DNA of 64,000 bases from Hypoxylon rubiginosum (GCA_902806565.1 CADCXA010000024.1:62001-126000), one strand, 5' to 3'; shown: positions 36,123 to 47,223, counted from the stretch's first letter. Made by a program: numbers and translations. Notes: generated by a model from the sequence alone, not told the origin.

Positions 36123-37346
36123 ATGGCTGCAGCAACTGTATCGCAACCTCCTATCACAACTCCTGCCATTCCAGCCATTCCAGGTCGGAACGACAGCAGT
36201 GATAGTTCACGTTCCAGCCAGACCATTACTGAAAAAGTCAAGCTTAGCTCCCCGCTTCGCACGTCATCGTTTTCCAAAAATCGCAGCAGTCAGGACGGCA
36301 ATGTTCAGGTTGACCGGTCTGTCTCGCCCAAGCGGTGGAAGACCTTTCTCAAGGCCTTCAAGCACATCCACGACCTAACCCCCAAGGAGGTGGATGACTT
36401 CATGGCGTCCTATGAGATCTACAACCTGGACTGGGCCAACGAAGAGGACATGGTCAAGGCCTTCGGGCCGAACTACCAGCAGCGCGTCGGAGATTGCCTC
36501 CGCTCCTACTACTCGGTGCTCAACCACCTGTGCAGTCTCGGCGACGTGGAAAAGATGTACATCCCGCCGCTGATGGACAAGAAGGCGTCGGTGCTGGACA
36601 ACCAGCTGCTCTATGAGGAATCTGTCGCGAAGGATATCGGGTTGAGACCCGGAATGAAGGTGCTGGATCTCGGCTGTGGTCGTGGCCGGGTCGCAGCGCA
36701 CATGACCAGCTTCAGCGGTGCTCAAGTAACGGGCTTGAATATCGACGAGAACCAGATCGCGCAAGCCAGGGAATGGAACGATCAATGCGGCTTCAGCAAT
36801 GAGTTCGTCGTGCACGACCAGAACGATCTACCGCTGCCGTTTGCCGACAACACTTTTGATGCTTTCTACGAGATCCAAGCGCTCAGCCTCTGCAAGGACC
36901 CCTCTGCTTCTTTCAAGGAAATCTACCGCGTAATGAAGCCCGGTGCCAAGTTCTCGCTACTGGACTGGGTCAGCCTGCCAGCCTACGACCCCGCGGATCC
37001 GATCCATGCGGGTCTCATGCGCCGCGTCAAGCCCCTGATCGGCGCTGTGGGCACTCCGACACCGGCAAGTTTTGAAAAGGCGCTTACGGATTCTGGATTT
37101 GCCGTCGCAAAATCCGACAACCCCAGCATAGGCGGTCTGCAAGCGCCTCTAATCGACAAGGTAGACATATATTTCCGCTCCGTGCGCCGCCTCATCCACG
37201 GGCTCGTCCGCCTACGCGCCCTGCCGCCGCATTTCAAACTCCTCTTCGATAGATTATGTCTCGATGGTCAAGCATTTGTCCAGATGGATAACATGCGATT
37301 AATTACCACCACGTACCGGATTATTGCAGAGAAGCCGACGGTATGA
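36123..37346 (+). CDS. SAM-dependent methyltransferase, divergent sterol C-methyltransferase (Erg6) type
   Basis: An intronless 407-aa frame from ATG 36123. Residues 1-60 are Ser/Pro-rich and probably disordered. Residues 181-189 (LDLGCGRGR) are the SAM-binding motif I. They are followed by VTGLNIDENQIAQA, as in sterol methyltransferases, and by FDAFYEIQALSLCKDPSASF, LDWVS and a C-terminal region (IYFRSVRRLIHGLVRLRALP ... TTYRIIAEKP) typical of the sterol methyltransferase C domain. Canonical fungal Erg6 has GCGVGGPA at motif I and a YEYGWG aromatic block before it. Neither is present here, so this is likely a paralogue of the ergosterol enzyme rather than Erg6 itself. The substrate is probably a sterol or other lipid. 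A pyrimidine-rich leader precedes the start. Confidence 0.75.
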   Translation: MAAATVSQPPITTPAIPAIPGRNDSSDSSRSSQTITEKVKLSSPLRTSSFSKNRSSQDGNVQVDRSVSPKRWKTFLKAFKHIHDLTPKEVDDFMASYEIYNLDWANEEDMVKAFGPNYQQRVGDCLRSYYSVLNHLCSLGDVEKMYIPPLMDKKASVLDNQLLYEESVAKDIGLRPGMKVLDLGCGRGRVAAHMTSFSGAQVTGLNIDENQIAQAREWNDQCGFSNEFVVHDQNDLPLPFADNTFDAFYEIQALSLCKDPSASFKEIYRVMKPGAKFSLLDWVSLPAYDPADPIHAGLMRRVKPLIGAVGTPTPASFEKALTDSGFAVAKSDNPSIGGLQAPLIDKVDIYFRSVRRLIHGLVRLRALPPHFKLLFDRLCLDGQAFVQMDNMRLITTTYRIIAEKPTV

Positions 37347-38755
37347 AATATCGGGTGGAGACTTGGGAAGGGAAAACTAATTCTATCTGGGTAATATTTT
37401 TTTTCGGCCGAGGTGGATTCGGGCGGGTATCGCGAGTCCGAGAGAAGTGAATCTGATGCGTTTAGGTATTGGGGGCTTTTTGGGGGCGTTCTCGCGGCTC
37501 AGCGGCGCATACAAATGCGCATACGCATACGCCTCACAACTGCATATCTTCGCGAACTACTCACCATTACACTTCTATTCGTCTTCTTTCCCTAATGCAG
37601 TTTTATGGCGAAGCATTTGACTGGCATCATCTTTTTTTACTACAGCATTCAGCATGTTGCGTTGCGTTTACCGGAGAGGGGAGAAGGGGTGTTTTGTTCT
37701 TTTGCCGTATGCCGTCTGCTGCCTTTGCCTCATACCTAATACACAGCACAGCAGAGCAGTTCGGTATTCAATTATTACATAAGGGAGCGGCGGAGTTTGG
37801 TTTCGCTTCTCTTCCACTTGTCTCCATCATCAAGCAAAGCGGGAGCTGAGCAATTCTTATGCTAGAGGCGATGAGGCGTGCTCTTCTTCACACTTGGCAC
37901 GATACGGGTACATACCTCCTATGAAATAGTGAATTATACCAACGTTATAACCTACCTGCAGAACCCCAAGCCTTACTTCACGTGCAGATCTTAGTTCAGT
38001 CCGGCTTACTCTACAGCTGTACTAGCGTTTGGCGTTGGCAATTAAAACACTCGGCCAGCACTCCGACACTCCAGAGAGCTGAGAGATCTGAATCATGTAT
38101 GAGATAAGATAAGCACATATCGATATGATTATGTCTGATTTACTAATATCCGAACTTCTGTTCGCATTCAACTGACCACTACGTATTTGAAATCCCCTCG
38201 AAAGCTTGCAATTCCACACAACTCATCGAATATGGTTCTCGAACCACGCAATTGGGATTTCAAAATTCCAGCACCATGCCGTCCTCTCGATAATCCGTAT
38301 GGGCGGAGTGGTAAGTCCATCCGTTTGCGGTACCGGGGACGTCCTTTGTTGTGGATCTGTAGTGGCGGCATTCCAGGCCCAAACCCGAACACGCAGAAGG
38401 ATCGCACAACCGCCGGAGTAGGAGAAAGAGAGCGATCGGAGGAGAGAAGAATGATGGGAAACTTGAAATTTCTCGAATTGATTCCATCTGACGAAATACC
38501 ATAGGTTCTTACGACGATCCAGCTTCTCTGAATACGAGTGGGGATCCCAGAGCGGCCAGGCATGCCTTTCGTTGATCCGTCCGATATATAACACATACCG
38601 GTATATCTGCAATCACGTTTTTTTCTCCCGTTATCTGTCCATTTCGTTTTACGAGATGGCTAGCTAGTACCTCAGGCGGCATGTAGTCACCAGGCAACCT
38701 TCAGACACTCCAGCTATAACCCGCGACGACCACCTACCCCTGCACAGCATCGGGC
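37347..38755. other. Intergenic, 1.4 kb
   Basis: Terminator side of the methyltransferase gene and promoter side of the kinase-fold gene. T-rich sequence follows the stop codon at 37391-37403. Open stretches at 37469-37849 and 38168-38612 overlap on both strands and show no domain. No gene supported. Confidence 0.5.
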
Positions 38756-41221
38756 ATGTCCACGACGAGGAAAACGGCGCGGAGCGTCACCGAAACTTCG
38801 GAGGGCTTCATCAGCGATAATGATAATATAATAGGGACACCCCTGACGTGCGGCGATTCCCTTTACGATGTCTTTAGTTTCGAAGATATTGATACTCCTC
38901 CCTTTGCGTCGGACCACGTCGTAGTGGAAGACGTGGCGGCATCAGTAAAAAAAGGGCCGGCGAATCCTGGCCAATCGAGGTTGAAAAAGGGTCTGTCTGA
39001 AGTCCGCCGAATCATAGATTGGATCATGGGGCGGGATCTAGTCGTGGAAGACCATCAGATTCCCGTTCATACTACTGGCAAGCCTGTCTTGGCGGAAAGG
39101 GAGGATTTGGGCGGAAGGCAGCTCGTGGATGATTTTGTCGACATCGGAGATGTTCAGGATACGTGTCCCGCTTGCACAACGCCTTATTGCCAGGCAGTCG
39201 ACTCTCTACCGTTCAGGAGTAGTCTAAGACTCAACTACAACGACCCCGAAATGCACACTTGGTCTATCGGCGATAAATACATCATGACAGAGGCAGTGGA
39301 CACGGAACCGTCCGAAGATACAGACGTCACGTTGGCCTTGGCAGCAGATCTGCTTAAATCGACAAGGGTGCCAATTCCAAACGTGATGGCAGGTTGGAAG
39401 GAAGGCGGCAAAGTCATCACAATCGTCGAACGGGCTCCCGGCCAGCGATTGTACGACATCTGGTGGGATCTTTCACGAGACGACAGAGAAAGGATCGCGA
39501 GGGAGGTCGCAGACCATGTTGATCAGTGGCGCCGGCTCAAAGCAGATAGGATCTCGGGTCTCAGCGGAGGTTCAGCCTATCACGAAAACCTCTTCGGTAA
39601 AATGCGGCATGGATTCGGCCCATTCAGGTCTGATGAGCAGTTATGGAAATCTATCAAGCACCAACTGGAAAAGAAGAAAGTGGACGGCGACGTGATACGG
39701 GTCTTGGAGGATTACATGCCAGGATCGGCTCCTTGTATTTTTACGCATGGCGACTTGTCCTGCACCAATATTCTAATCCACGATGGTAAGGTTTCCGCTA
39801 TCTTAGGCTTTGATAACGCCGCATGTCTTCCCGTGTGGGCCGAAAGCATCGCAGTTCACTTCTGCTACTGCCAGGAAGATGAGCAGTGGAAGGCGATACT
39901 AAGCAAGCACATGAAGAGTTACGCCAGGGCAAAGGACTGGTGGTCGCTGTGGATGGCAGTCGAGGAGAATCCATTGAACAGGAAGCGCATCACTGCGCTC
40001 GTAGCTCGATGTCGACGATGGCCAAACCCTCCGAAGGAGAAGCGGCCTTTTGACACCGAATCGCGCAAAGACGAGCAGACGCGGCAGGCCTCTTCTCGAT
40101 CTGTCGCATCCAAGCCCGAATCCCAGCTAAGGTCACCCCACGGAACTAATCCACCGGCTCAGAAGGCGCGCGATCCCTTCAGTACCGCGCTTAGTAGGAA
40201 GTTGTTGAAGGGTAGGCACTATTCGGAGTTGCTGAACGATCAATATTGGGAGTTGGCTATAGTCTCGCAGTCAGAAGTAACTGGAGGGATGGGAGTTTTT
40301 GAAGGAAATGCAGCGGTATTAGAGAGAGAATTGCAAGAATGGGAAGATCAGATACAGGACGACAGAAGAGTATCTAACAGCGGAGAGAGCCAAGAAGTAC
40401 AGGAAGTGGGGGAAGAGGAGGAGGAGGAGGAGGAGGAAGAGGAAGGGGGAGAGGAAGAGGGTAACGGTGGCAACGGCAACGGCAACGACGACAACTACTA
40501 CGACGAAGAAGAAGGAGGGGGGGCGGAGGAAGAAGAAGAAGACGACGACGACGACGAAAAAGGCAAAGAAGTAGCACGTGATGTCAAGCGTACAAGGATC
40601 GAAAGGTGGCTGTTGGAGAGTGAAAGGGGTAGAAAGGTCTTCTCTAGACCATTCTTAGAACAGGAATCGAGTGAGAGAGGAGAGACGCCTTATCCGAGTG
40701 CGGTAAAAGATCTCCCTTGGCGGGAGAGGCAGAGATCTTTCGAAAGAGCCGACAACACCTCCAAAGGCTTAAGACCTTTCAGCTTACCCCTTTCTCATCT
40801 ATCAGAAAGCGCCAAGCATAATCTTCGAGAAACTGGAGGTGAAAAAAAGGAGGAGAATGAGGAGGAGAATGAGGAGGAGCCTGGTGATGATAATCGCGAA
40901 GTGTTCCTCGAAAAGACTCTGCAATCTTTAGAGTCTAGGTCGGGAGATAATGCCACCTCTGCTGCTGCTGCAGGTGCTGCTAGTGTTACTGCTTCAGGGT
41001 CGGACAGTGAGAGAAAGCGAATCTCGATCTTCCGAGAGAGAAACATGCCTGGACTGCTCTACTTGGCGGTTGCGAATACAGCAGCCGAGGGGAGGGCTAA
41101 ACGATACCAGAGAAGCCAGTCGGCGGAGCGAGCCTGGACGGCGGAGGACCAAGCCGCCAGTCGACAGCGAGCACAGCAAAGGCCACGGCCACATAGCTTG
41201 ATGCCGCAGGCTAGGGATTGA
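38756..41221 (+). CDS. Aminoglycoside-phosphotransferase-fold protein with long acidic tail
   Basis: An 821-aa intronless frame, ATG 38756. Residues about 145-420 resemble the APH/choline-kinase-like fold of fungal phosphotransferase-family proteins: a CPAC...C segment, VERAPGQRLYDIWWDLS, the catalytic loop FTHGDLSCTNIL (H331, D333, N338), then KVSAILGFDNAACLPVW. The last block normally reads I-[IL]-D-W-E, with the Asp holding magnesium. Here it is Gly351, with an Asp two residues later (Asp353), so kinase activity is doubtful. Residues about 545-610 are a Glu/Asp-rich run with Gly/Asn repeats from expanded GAG/GAC codons. The remainder is charged and low in predicted order. The substrate is unknown. 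Members of this family in fungi are numerous and mostly uncharacterised. Confidence 0.75.
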   Translation: MSTTRKTARSVTETSEGFISDNDNIIGTPLTCGDSLYDVFSFEDIDTPPFASDHVVVEDVAASVKKGPANPGQSRLKKGLSEVRRIIDWIMGRDLVVEDHQIPVHTTGKPVLAEREDLGGRQLVDDFVDIGDVQDTCPACTTPYCQAVDSLPFRSSLRLNYNDPEMHTWSIGDKYIMTEAVDTEPSEDTDVTLALAADLLKSTRVPIPNVMAGWKEGGKVITIVERAPGQRLYDIWWDLSRDDRERIAREVADHVDQWRRLKADRISGLSGGSAYHENLFGKMRHGFGPFRSDEQLWKSIKHQLEKKKVDGDVIRVLEDYMPGSAPCIFTHGDLSCTNILIHDGKVSAILGFDNAACLPVWAESIAVHFCYCQEDEQWKAILSKHMKSYARAKDWWSLWMAVEENPLNRKRITALVARCRRWPNPPKEKRPFDTESRKDEQTRQASSRSVASKPESQLRSPHGTNPPAQKARDPFSTALSRKLLKGRHYSELLNDQYWELAIVSQSEVTGGMGVFEGNAAVLERELQEWEDQIQDDRRVSNSGESQEVQEVGEEEEEEEEEEEGGEEEGNGGNGNGNDDNYYDEEEGGGAEEEEEDDDDDEKGKEVARDVKRTRIERWLLESERGRKVFSRPFLEQESSERGETPYPSAVKDLPWRERQRSFERADNTSKGLRPFSLPLSHLSESAKHNLRETGGEKKEENEEENEEEPGDDNREVFLEKTLQSLESRSGDNATSAAAAGAASVTASGSDSERKRISIFRERNMPGLLYLAVANTAAEGRAKRYQRSQSAERAWTAEDQAASRQRAQQRPRPHSLMPQARD
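40410..40566 (+). repeat. Trinucleotide/acidic repeat tract inside the kinase-fold gene
   Basis: Runs of GAG/GAA and GAC codons broken by GGC-AAC repeats, encoding poly-Glu, Gly-Asn and poly-Asp segments. It is a likely slippage-prone, length-variable tract. Confidence 0.7.
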
Positions 41222-42112
41222 GGACGACAAATTACCCCTTTTGGACGAACAGTAATACAATAGCGATCTAGCCCGAAATAGCAACATTCGCGCCATCGCT
41301 CGGGACAGAAGCTCAACAACGATTGTTTTTTTTTTTCGGAGCTCACGTGTAGCAATATTTTTGCTTATTGCATTTTAACCGAGCTACGTCAGCATCGTGG
41401 GGGTAGTTAATCTCTTGCACTTACGAGCCAAATGTCTCTGTGCACAACCCATTTTATGTCAAAACACTACTTTTTCTCTCATCCATAATAACACGACGAG
41501 AAATCGCAAAGTTGTCAGATTAAGTCTACCTTATGAGTGATAATATGAAGTTTAGTTTTACAAGTTTTTGTTTAGTATCCTACCTTGTTTCTGAAGTGCG
41601 AATTGGAGTTGATAAAGAATATGGTGTTGTTCCCATCAGATTGGCGCACGGCGGCGTTTGGGAGGTATGTATGTCCATCAGACCCTTGCCATGTTCGAAA
41701 TCAGCGTTAAAGGCGCCATTGCCATGTTTGAATAATTCACGAGATCTCGTTCATCTTATTTCTGGTATCTCAATTGTCCCTCATGCCGAATATTTCAGCT
41801 TTGTTTGATTTTATGTGAGCCTCTTGCTAGTTCGAAGTATCTTGACACATATTAGAGCTCATCTTACTTGGCTATATTTAAGTGGGAAGAGTACGCGTGA
41901 ATAGGATCATCTTTAATATGCCCAGTTGAGGTTGACCTTCCTCTCATTACCTCGAAGGAGCCTCCGACGTCTTAAGGCCTTGATACGGCGAGCCTAAAAC
42001 AGAATATCTTCACCGGCGGTTTCAGCTAACAGTCTCTCAATCCATATGCCCTATTAAGCAACCTGGATGATCCAACTGCATATTCTGCGATTCCCCCGAT
42101 AAACTAAGTGAC
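41222..42112. other. Intergenic, 0.9 kb
   Basis: A T-run at 41325-41336 lies just after the kinase-fold gene. The 91-codon open stretch at 41533 shows no domain and is probably chance. Nothing else supported. Confidence 0.5.
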
Positions 42113-44724
42113 ATGACTGTGGATGAATTGCGGTGGCGTTTCCTCATGTCAAACCTTCTCCGTTCCGAACTTATTAATGAAGTGAACGAATCAATCAACG
42201 AGTCAACACACATACTCAAGTTAGCTGGGAACTCTACCAAGCCGATGAGTCCTACAATCTCGAATGATATTCCTACGGCTACGATTTCAACTGGAACTAC
42301 ACAAATATGTAAGAGATTAAATTCAGGAAGCTCTACATTGATGGCCAAGTGGACGTTCACTGCTGAAGAGAAACCCCCTTTCCTCCAAATACCCCTGAGG
42401 AAAACTCCTCTCCCAGCAAGAACTAATGTAAAATTATTAGCGCAAGAATCGCCAAGCACAGTACCGCTTGTGAAAAGCCGGAGGGCATCGAGTTCAAGCT
42501 GCAGTACTTCACTAGCTAGAGCCGGTGATGATAGTGCAGTATTGGTCACCGACGAGTGTTCTACGCCAGTTGATGTTCAACCGTCTTCGACTACCACCCC
42601 TTCTTCAGACTCTGCTGACCAGATCGTCCGTCAATTACTATCAAGTTGGGAGCAACCGATCCGAATCAAACAGCCTATAATCTTCGAGTCTTGCGAGAAG
42701 AATCTAAAAAGAAAACGAGATAGGTCTCCTTCAGGTCCGAGCCAAACCGACAGCGTAGGTAACGGTCTGTCTACGATCGGCTCTTCAAGCTCCCCAAAAT
42801 ATCGAAATGATCCTATTGATTTTGAGCTGCCACAGTTTGGCGCCGATTCCACCCACCAACTTCCTTGCCAGTTAGCTGGTGAAAGAAATGTTGATATGCA
42901 CTACCAGGCAGACGACCAGTATGGATTGAACGAAGACGAAAAGAAAGAGGACGAAGATGACGTTAAGAAGGACGGATCTAACCATGTACTTAGGCTCGTA
43001 GAGAGAGCACCGAATCAGGCCAGCTCTACTACTACAGCAGCGGCGACAACAACAGGATGGGATTATAAAACGTGGACAGGTAAGCTTTCCCTCTAGTTCC
43101 CATGTCATATTTATATAGATATCACCTTACCGTAATAGATTCATCAGGGGAAAGACGATTGACAGCGGGTGCGTTATTACCCCAAGGATATACGCTCCAT
43201 GACGACCCCCAATTTCCGTGGATATGCCCGGTTCGTTCCTGTCGGGCCACGTTCGGCACGCTTACAGGACTTGGTAGCCATTTCAGCTTAGTCCACAGAG
43301 CCTCTTTGCTTAATGACAATGAGGATGGCACCTTGTCCGTCGTCAAGAAGGTTACGGGTAGAATACCCGCCTCGGTGGTTTCTAAGAAGCCTCTGGATCG
43401 TGAGGAACCACCTATGGCTACGCCGTATCTCACTTACACCTCTAGATATAAGGTGCCGGGAGGTGCTACCTCGACTTCGTCTCAAACAGATCTTATTGAG
43501 TCTATATCTAAGAGGGCTCATGATAAAGCTCCATCTTCGCCTATGGTAGGCTCGCCCACCACCAGACCTCCTCTGGGAGAGTCCGGGATGGGGTTCTGGA
43601 AATACATCCAGAGTAAACTAGTGCATACACCACTATATCCCATACCGCGACGTGGCCGTAAGTAACCCTTGTAGTTGGTGGTCAAGCTAAGGAATAGTTT
43701 CTCCGAGATTCGAGCTTCCCGGCATAGAGGGCTAATCTGGGTCGTTGCAGATGTCCTCCAGCTATTGCAACATCTGCCCCGTATTCGAAATGTTGAGTTC
43801 AACCCTCATGCGCTAAAACCTTTCAGGGAGTCAAGAGACCAAGATATCTCTGCAATGATTATTCAAGCAGCTGGAAAAAGGGCAAAGGTCCCTTGCAGCA
43901 GATGTAGGATGGGAAGGGGTCCGTTTCGAGGTTGCTATGTAATACCCACAAGCGCCCCATTATCTCTTCGGCAGTCGATTTTGGGGTGTGCGAATTGCTT
44001 CTATCAACGCCGTCAAACTTGCTGCGACCTAAAGAGGTGGTCTTTACAGACTTATCCGGAACTTGAGAGCATTACGCCTTCGCGGGGAGCTGTTATGCAG
44101 CCACCAGCATGTATTACAGCAGACGAGAAGCAGCCGGAGCGGCGATCTATAAGGGTCATACTCAAGAAATCGCTTGCGGCATCTAAGCATACTCGTAATT
44201 CTCCACGGCCAGGTTTACGTTCTTCGAGGATGAAGAGTGTTCTGAATACAGCCGGTATGCCCTTGAGCTCAACCCTAAGCGCCGTCAGTCCATCCCAGAT
44301 GTCGGAGCTTGAAGAGCTGGAAACGTGGGAAATCGCACCCGGCCGGGTCCGAGGTGACGAACAGAGTGATACCATCCACAGTGTGTACTTTCTGGTTCTT
44401 TACAGTGGCAACATTCCTCTAGATTTTGCATTCTCGAACGCCTACCTAGCTCAGAATCAAGTCGTTCGGATCGGCCGTGACATCTCGTTCCAGGTCGTCA
44501 CTGTCAAGCCGGGGACTACTTACAGCTGGGAGGCTAGCAACGACGAGGTCCGATTATGTTCGATCGCTTCGGGCAAGCTTCACGTTAGAATGCAAGGCCA
44601 AGAATTCTCGATGGGTCCTAACGGTATGGTAAAGATTAAGCCGGGGGGTAGCTGCACGGCTGTGAACATGCTTTATGTCGATGCTATGGTACACGTCGCT
44701 ACGGTACCTGGCGATCTATGTTGA
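42113..44724 (+). CDS. C2H2 + DUF3716-like + cupin protein
   Basis: Three exons give 819 aa: 42113-43079, 43139-43657 and 43751-44724. The introns are 59 bp (GTAAGC...AATAG) and 93 bp (GTAAGT...TGCAG), both phase 1 and joining frames exactly. Residues 1-320 are Ser/Thr/Pro-rich with a basic KRKRDR stretch (possible nuclear signal). At about 352-375 lies a C2H2 finger C-x4-C-x12-H-x4-H (from CPVRSC to HFSLVH), followed by LLNDNEDGTLSVV. At about 544-590 is a Cys-rich module CSRCRMGRGPF...GCANCFYQ...CC, matching the fungal DUF3716 pattern. The last ~110 residues form a cupin-like beta fold (VVTVKPGTTYSWEA, SGKLHVRMQGQEFSMGPNGM, KPGGSC), reminiscent of CENP-C/Mif2 cupins. A nuclear, DNA- or chromatin-associated role is an inference. 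The alternative acceptor TCATCAG nine bases further would only remove three residues. Confidence 0.75.
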
Positions 44725-45066
44725 GTTCAATTGGTGTGACTAGGGATTTTCTTTTTCTTTTTCTTTCTGTTATTGTATAGGCGTCTCCAACAGGAATTTC
44801 CTCAAGTCAAGAAAAATACAACTTCAAAAGGGGGTGTGAGCTTATCGGGATATATACAACGCAGCGCAGAATGCAAAACATACAATTGGCCGAGAAAAGG
44901 AGGTAGATAGTAAATTAATATTATGAAATGGACCCGGTTGATCGAGACCAACTGTAACTATCCTACGACGCCCCCTCCCCGAAATTTCCGCAAAGATATA
45001 TGTCTATAAAAGTCTAGGTATCTAATTTAACGGGTGCATGACTTTGTCAGATTCTAATTCGGTAAA
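44725..45066. terminator. Shared 3' region of two convergent genes
   Basis: A 342-bp stretch between convergent genes. A T/C-rich tract (44749-44768, TTTTCTTTTTCTTTTTCTTT) follows the plus-strand gene. A+T-rich sequence with AATAAA-like variants near 44910-44925 may serve polyadenylation. No ORF is supported. Confidence 0.4.
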
Positions 45067-45628
45067 TCAAGATAAATCGGTAATGATGAAGTCAGGCTGG
45101 CCGCGGTAGAAGGTCGCAACGGTAGAGCCGAAGTTCTCGAGGGGGAAGTCGGTGGCGGGCCACTCGTGAAAGCCGGCGATCTTCTTTACCCCGTCGTAGG
45201 CGTAGGTGATGACTACGCGATACCGCCCCTCAGTGCCCGGAATAGAAGGGTCCTGATGGAACTGCCACTCGACGGCTGGGTCGTCGCAGGGACGCATCGA
45301 GACGGAGGGCAGGACAGACACCGAACTCTGATCAGAGTATGCACACGTCGTCGACATGGACGTGTTAGGAATGGCAATGTCGAAGGAGATACTGCGAAGT
45401 GTTAGTATGTGCGGTGCGTATGTGTGGTGTGTACAAGGAGGTATGCATGTCTGTAGGAACGGAAAGAGGCACTCACAAGGCACCGGTTCCATGGGGCTCT
45501 GTATTGGCGCTGAAGGAAGTGATGTCCATCTCCGTCGGTGCTTCTATTTGCCTCTCATTGACGGGGGCCGCGAAGACGGAGGTGGCTCCGAAGAGCAGGA
45601 GAGACGACAGGGCAGCGATGGTCTTCAT
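45067..45628 (-). CDS. Small secreted protein, effector-like
   Basis: Two exons on the minus strand: 45628-45477 and 45391-45067 (158 aa). The 85-bp intron has donor GTGAGT, a CTAACAC branch and acceptor CGCAG; the phase-2 join rebuilds one frame. ATG 45628 starts a clear signal peptide (MKTIAALSSLLLFGATSVFA). The mature part is about 138 residues with two Cys (TTCAYS and RPCDD), aromatic and Gly-rich strands (EGRYRVVITYAYDGVKKIAG) and no known catalytic motif. The layout (signal peptide, ITSFSA, two spaced Cys in a small beta-rich domain) resembles the widespread fungal small secreted AA1-like proteins. That link is tentative. A role outside the cell, possibly in host or microbe interaction, is inferred. 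Confidence 0.75.
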
Positions 45629-46959
45629 TTTTATTATTCGATGGATGATAAGTCTGCTGGTGCTTGATTGATCTGATCGTTGGTGTTTGTGTGTGGTGTT
45701 TTGTAGTGTTGGATGATGTCGAAGGTTGTCTATTTAAGCAGGAAAGGATAGCGATGGGATAGACTTATTATATAGGTACCTTATGCCTTCCCTACGATAA
45801 TGGATCTATGAGAAGGATGTTCGTGCTGGAAGCCGCTACCGAGCTTGTCATCATCACCTTCATATTCAGGTCCATGCTTGCACTGATTTTTGTGGCGGTG
45901 CTACAAGCCTCGGTCGCATATCGTATCGTATTCGTTGGCTTACGGGACGCCGGGGCTTCAGTAGTGATGACGAGAGACGATAGGACGAAGTCATGCCACA
46001 TAACAAGACGCACTGCAATTCGGATTCCCATGGCTATTCCGGACTTGCCAAGTCCCCTAAGCTACCTAGGTAGATACACAAACCTCGTGTTCTATTGCTG
46101 TCCCGTTGTGGCGGCTCTGTCATTACCAGATCCCTCGTGCGTTTGGTTTGGTGAATTTGGTGGGAGATTTAATGACAGGGGCAGTTGGTCTTGGCTTCTT
46201 CCACCGCTTCCTTTCAGCTCCTCTTGCCCATCAGCCCATGCCCCATGCACCCGCTCGCTGAGCGGCGTGTGTGCGTTGTCATGATTTGTAGGAGAGGTTA
46301 ATTAAGACAAATAATAATATATCCACTCGTTTGCTGTCATTTGATGGCGTCAGGTATGTTCGTACATCGTACAAGCCAAAGGACCGTATCCAGCTGGAAG
46401 GGAGTCCAAAACACGCCCCGTTAATATCCAATGACGGGTCCCGGGTAAGTATTAAGCTCAATGGGTTCCCGTAGGGCTGCAGTAGGTACCTAGGTAGCCC
46501 CAGCTAAACAAATGATCCCCTGAAAACTTTACTTGGCATCTAAAAATAGGTCGCGTAACCTCGTAATAGCGAGTGCTTTTTCATTATCTGCGCCCGCCTA
46601 CAAGCTTACGATAGTCAAGTTCTCCCAAGACGAGTGAGAATCAGAAGTTTTTCGAGTCTTGTGCCTTTATAAATGCTTTGTATTCGCATTTCAAATACTA
46701 CTGACGCTACCATCATGTTTGCCACGTTATATCCCATCACCTCCCTTGCATAGAATATTCTGGCCTTTTTTTTTTACCATTGCTAACAGAAGCTTTGATG
46801 GTCATCACTAGCGCTCGGGAGCAATCAAGAGACGAGCTAGAACGGAGTAAAGCAAGGGCATCAACGGTGCTATGAGTGCAGTATGGCGTCTTCTCGACGA
46901 TGAACACACATGACCTACGATCTCCGTGTCTCCGTTCCATCATCGAGGGTAGGGAAGGA

Positions 46960-47223
46960 TCAGACGTACGAGAGATATATGATATCTTGTTCTGTAGCAG
47001 TCATCACGATGCAGAAATGGTGTCGAGAGAACGCGCTGGCCGTGTCGGCCAATAACAAGCTTCGTGCCGGATTACCATAGTAGTCCGTCATGGCATCGGA
47101 GTGTTGTTTGACGGACTCGAGTTCAAAATGTGTTTTACGGCGATACATCTTTTTGAGAAGCCGTGCAATTTGTACCGCAACTGCCGGGTCTAGACCGTGT
47201 TGCTCCCTTCGATCCTCGCTGGC
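46960..47223 (-). CDS. Unrecognised possible exon
   Basis: 87 sense codons open on the minus strand after a TAA at 47224-47226. An internal ATG lies at 47148. The upper part reads as smooth protein (LDPAVAVQIARLLKKMYRRK, then ESVKQHSDAMTDYYG, LLLADTASAFSRHH), with balanced composition. It could be the last exon of a gene with an acceptor near 47215-47222, or a relic. No family recognised, and no convincing upstream exon was found. Confidence 0.25.
   Translation of the reverse strand, partial: ASEDRREQHGLDPAVAVQIARLLKKMYRRKTHFELESVKQHSDAMTDYYGNPARSLLLADTASAFSRHHFCIVMTATEQDIIYLSYV

Noticed and set aside
45792..46284. Overlapping ORFs on both strands (79 and 158 codons)
   Set aside because: They mirror each other, lack any domain, contain low-complexity stretches and lie in the promoter area of the secreted-protein gene.
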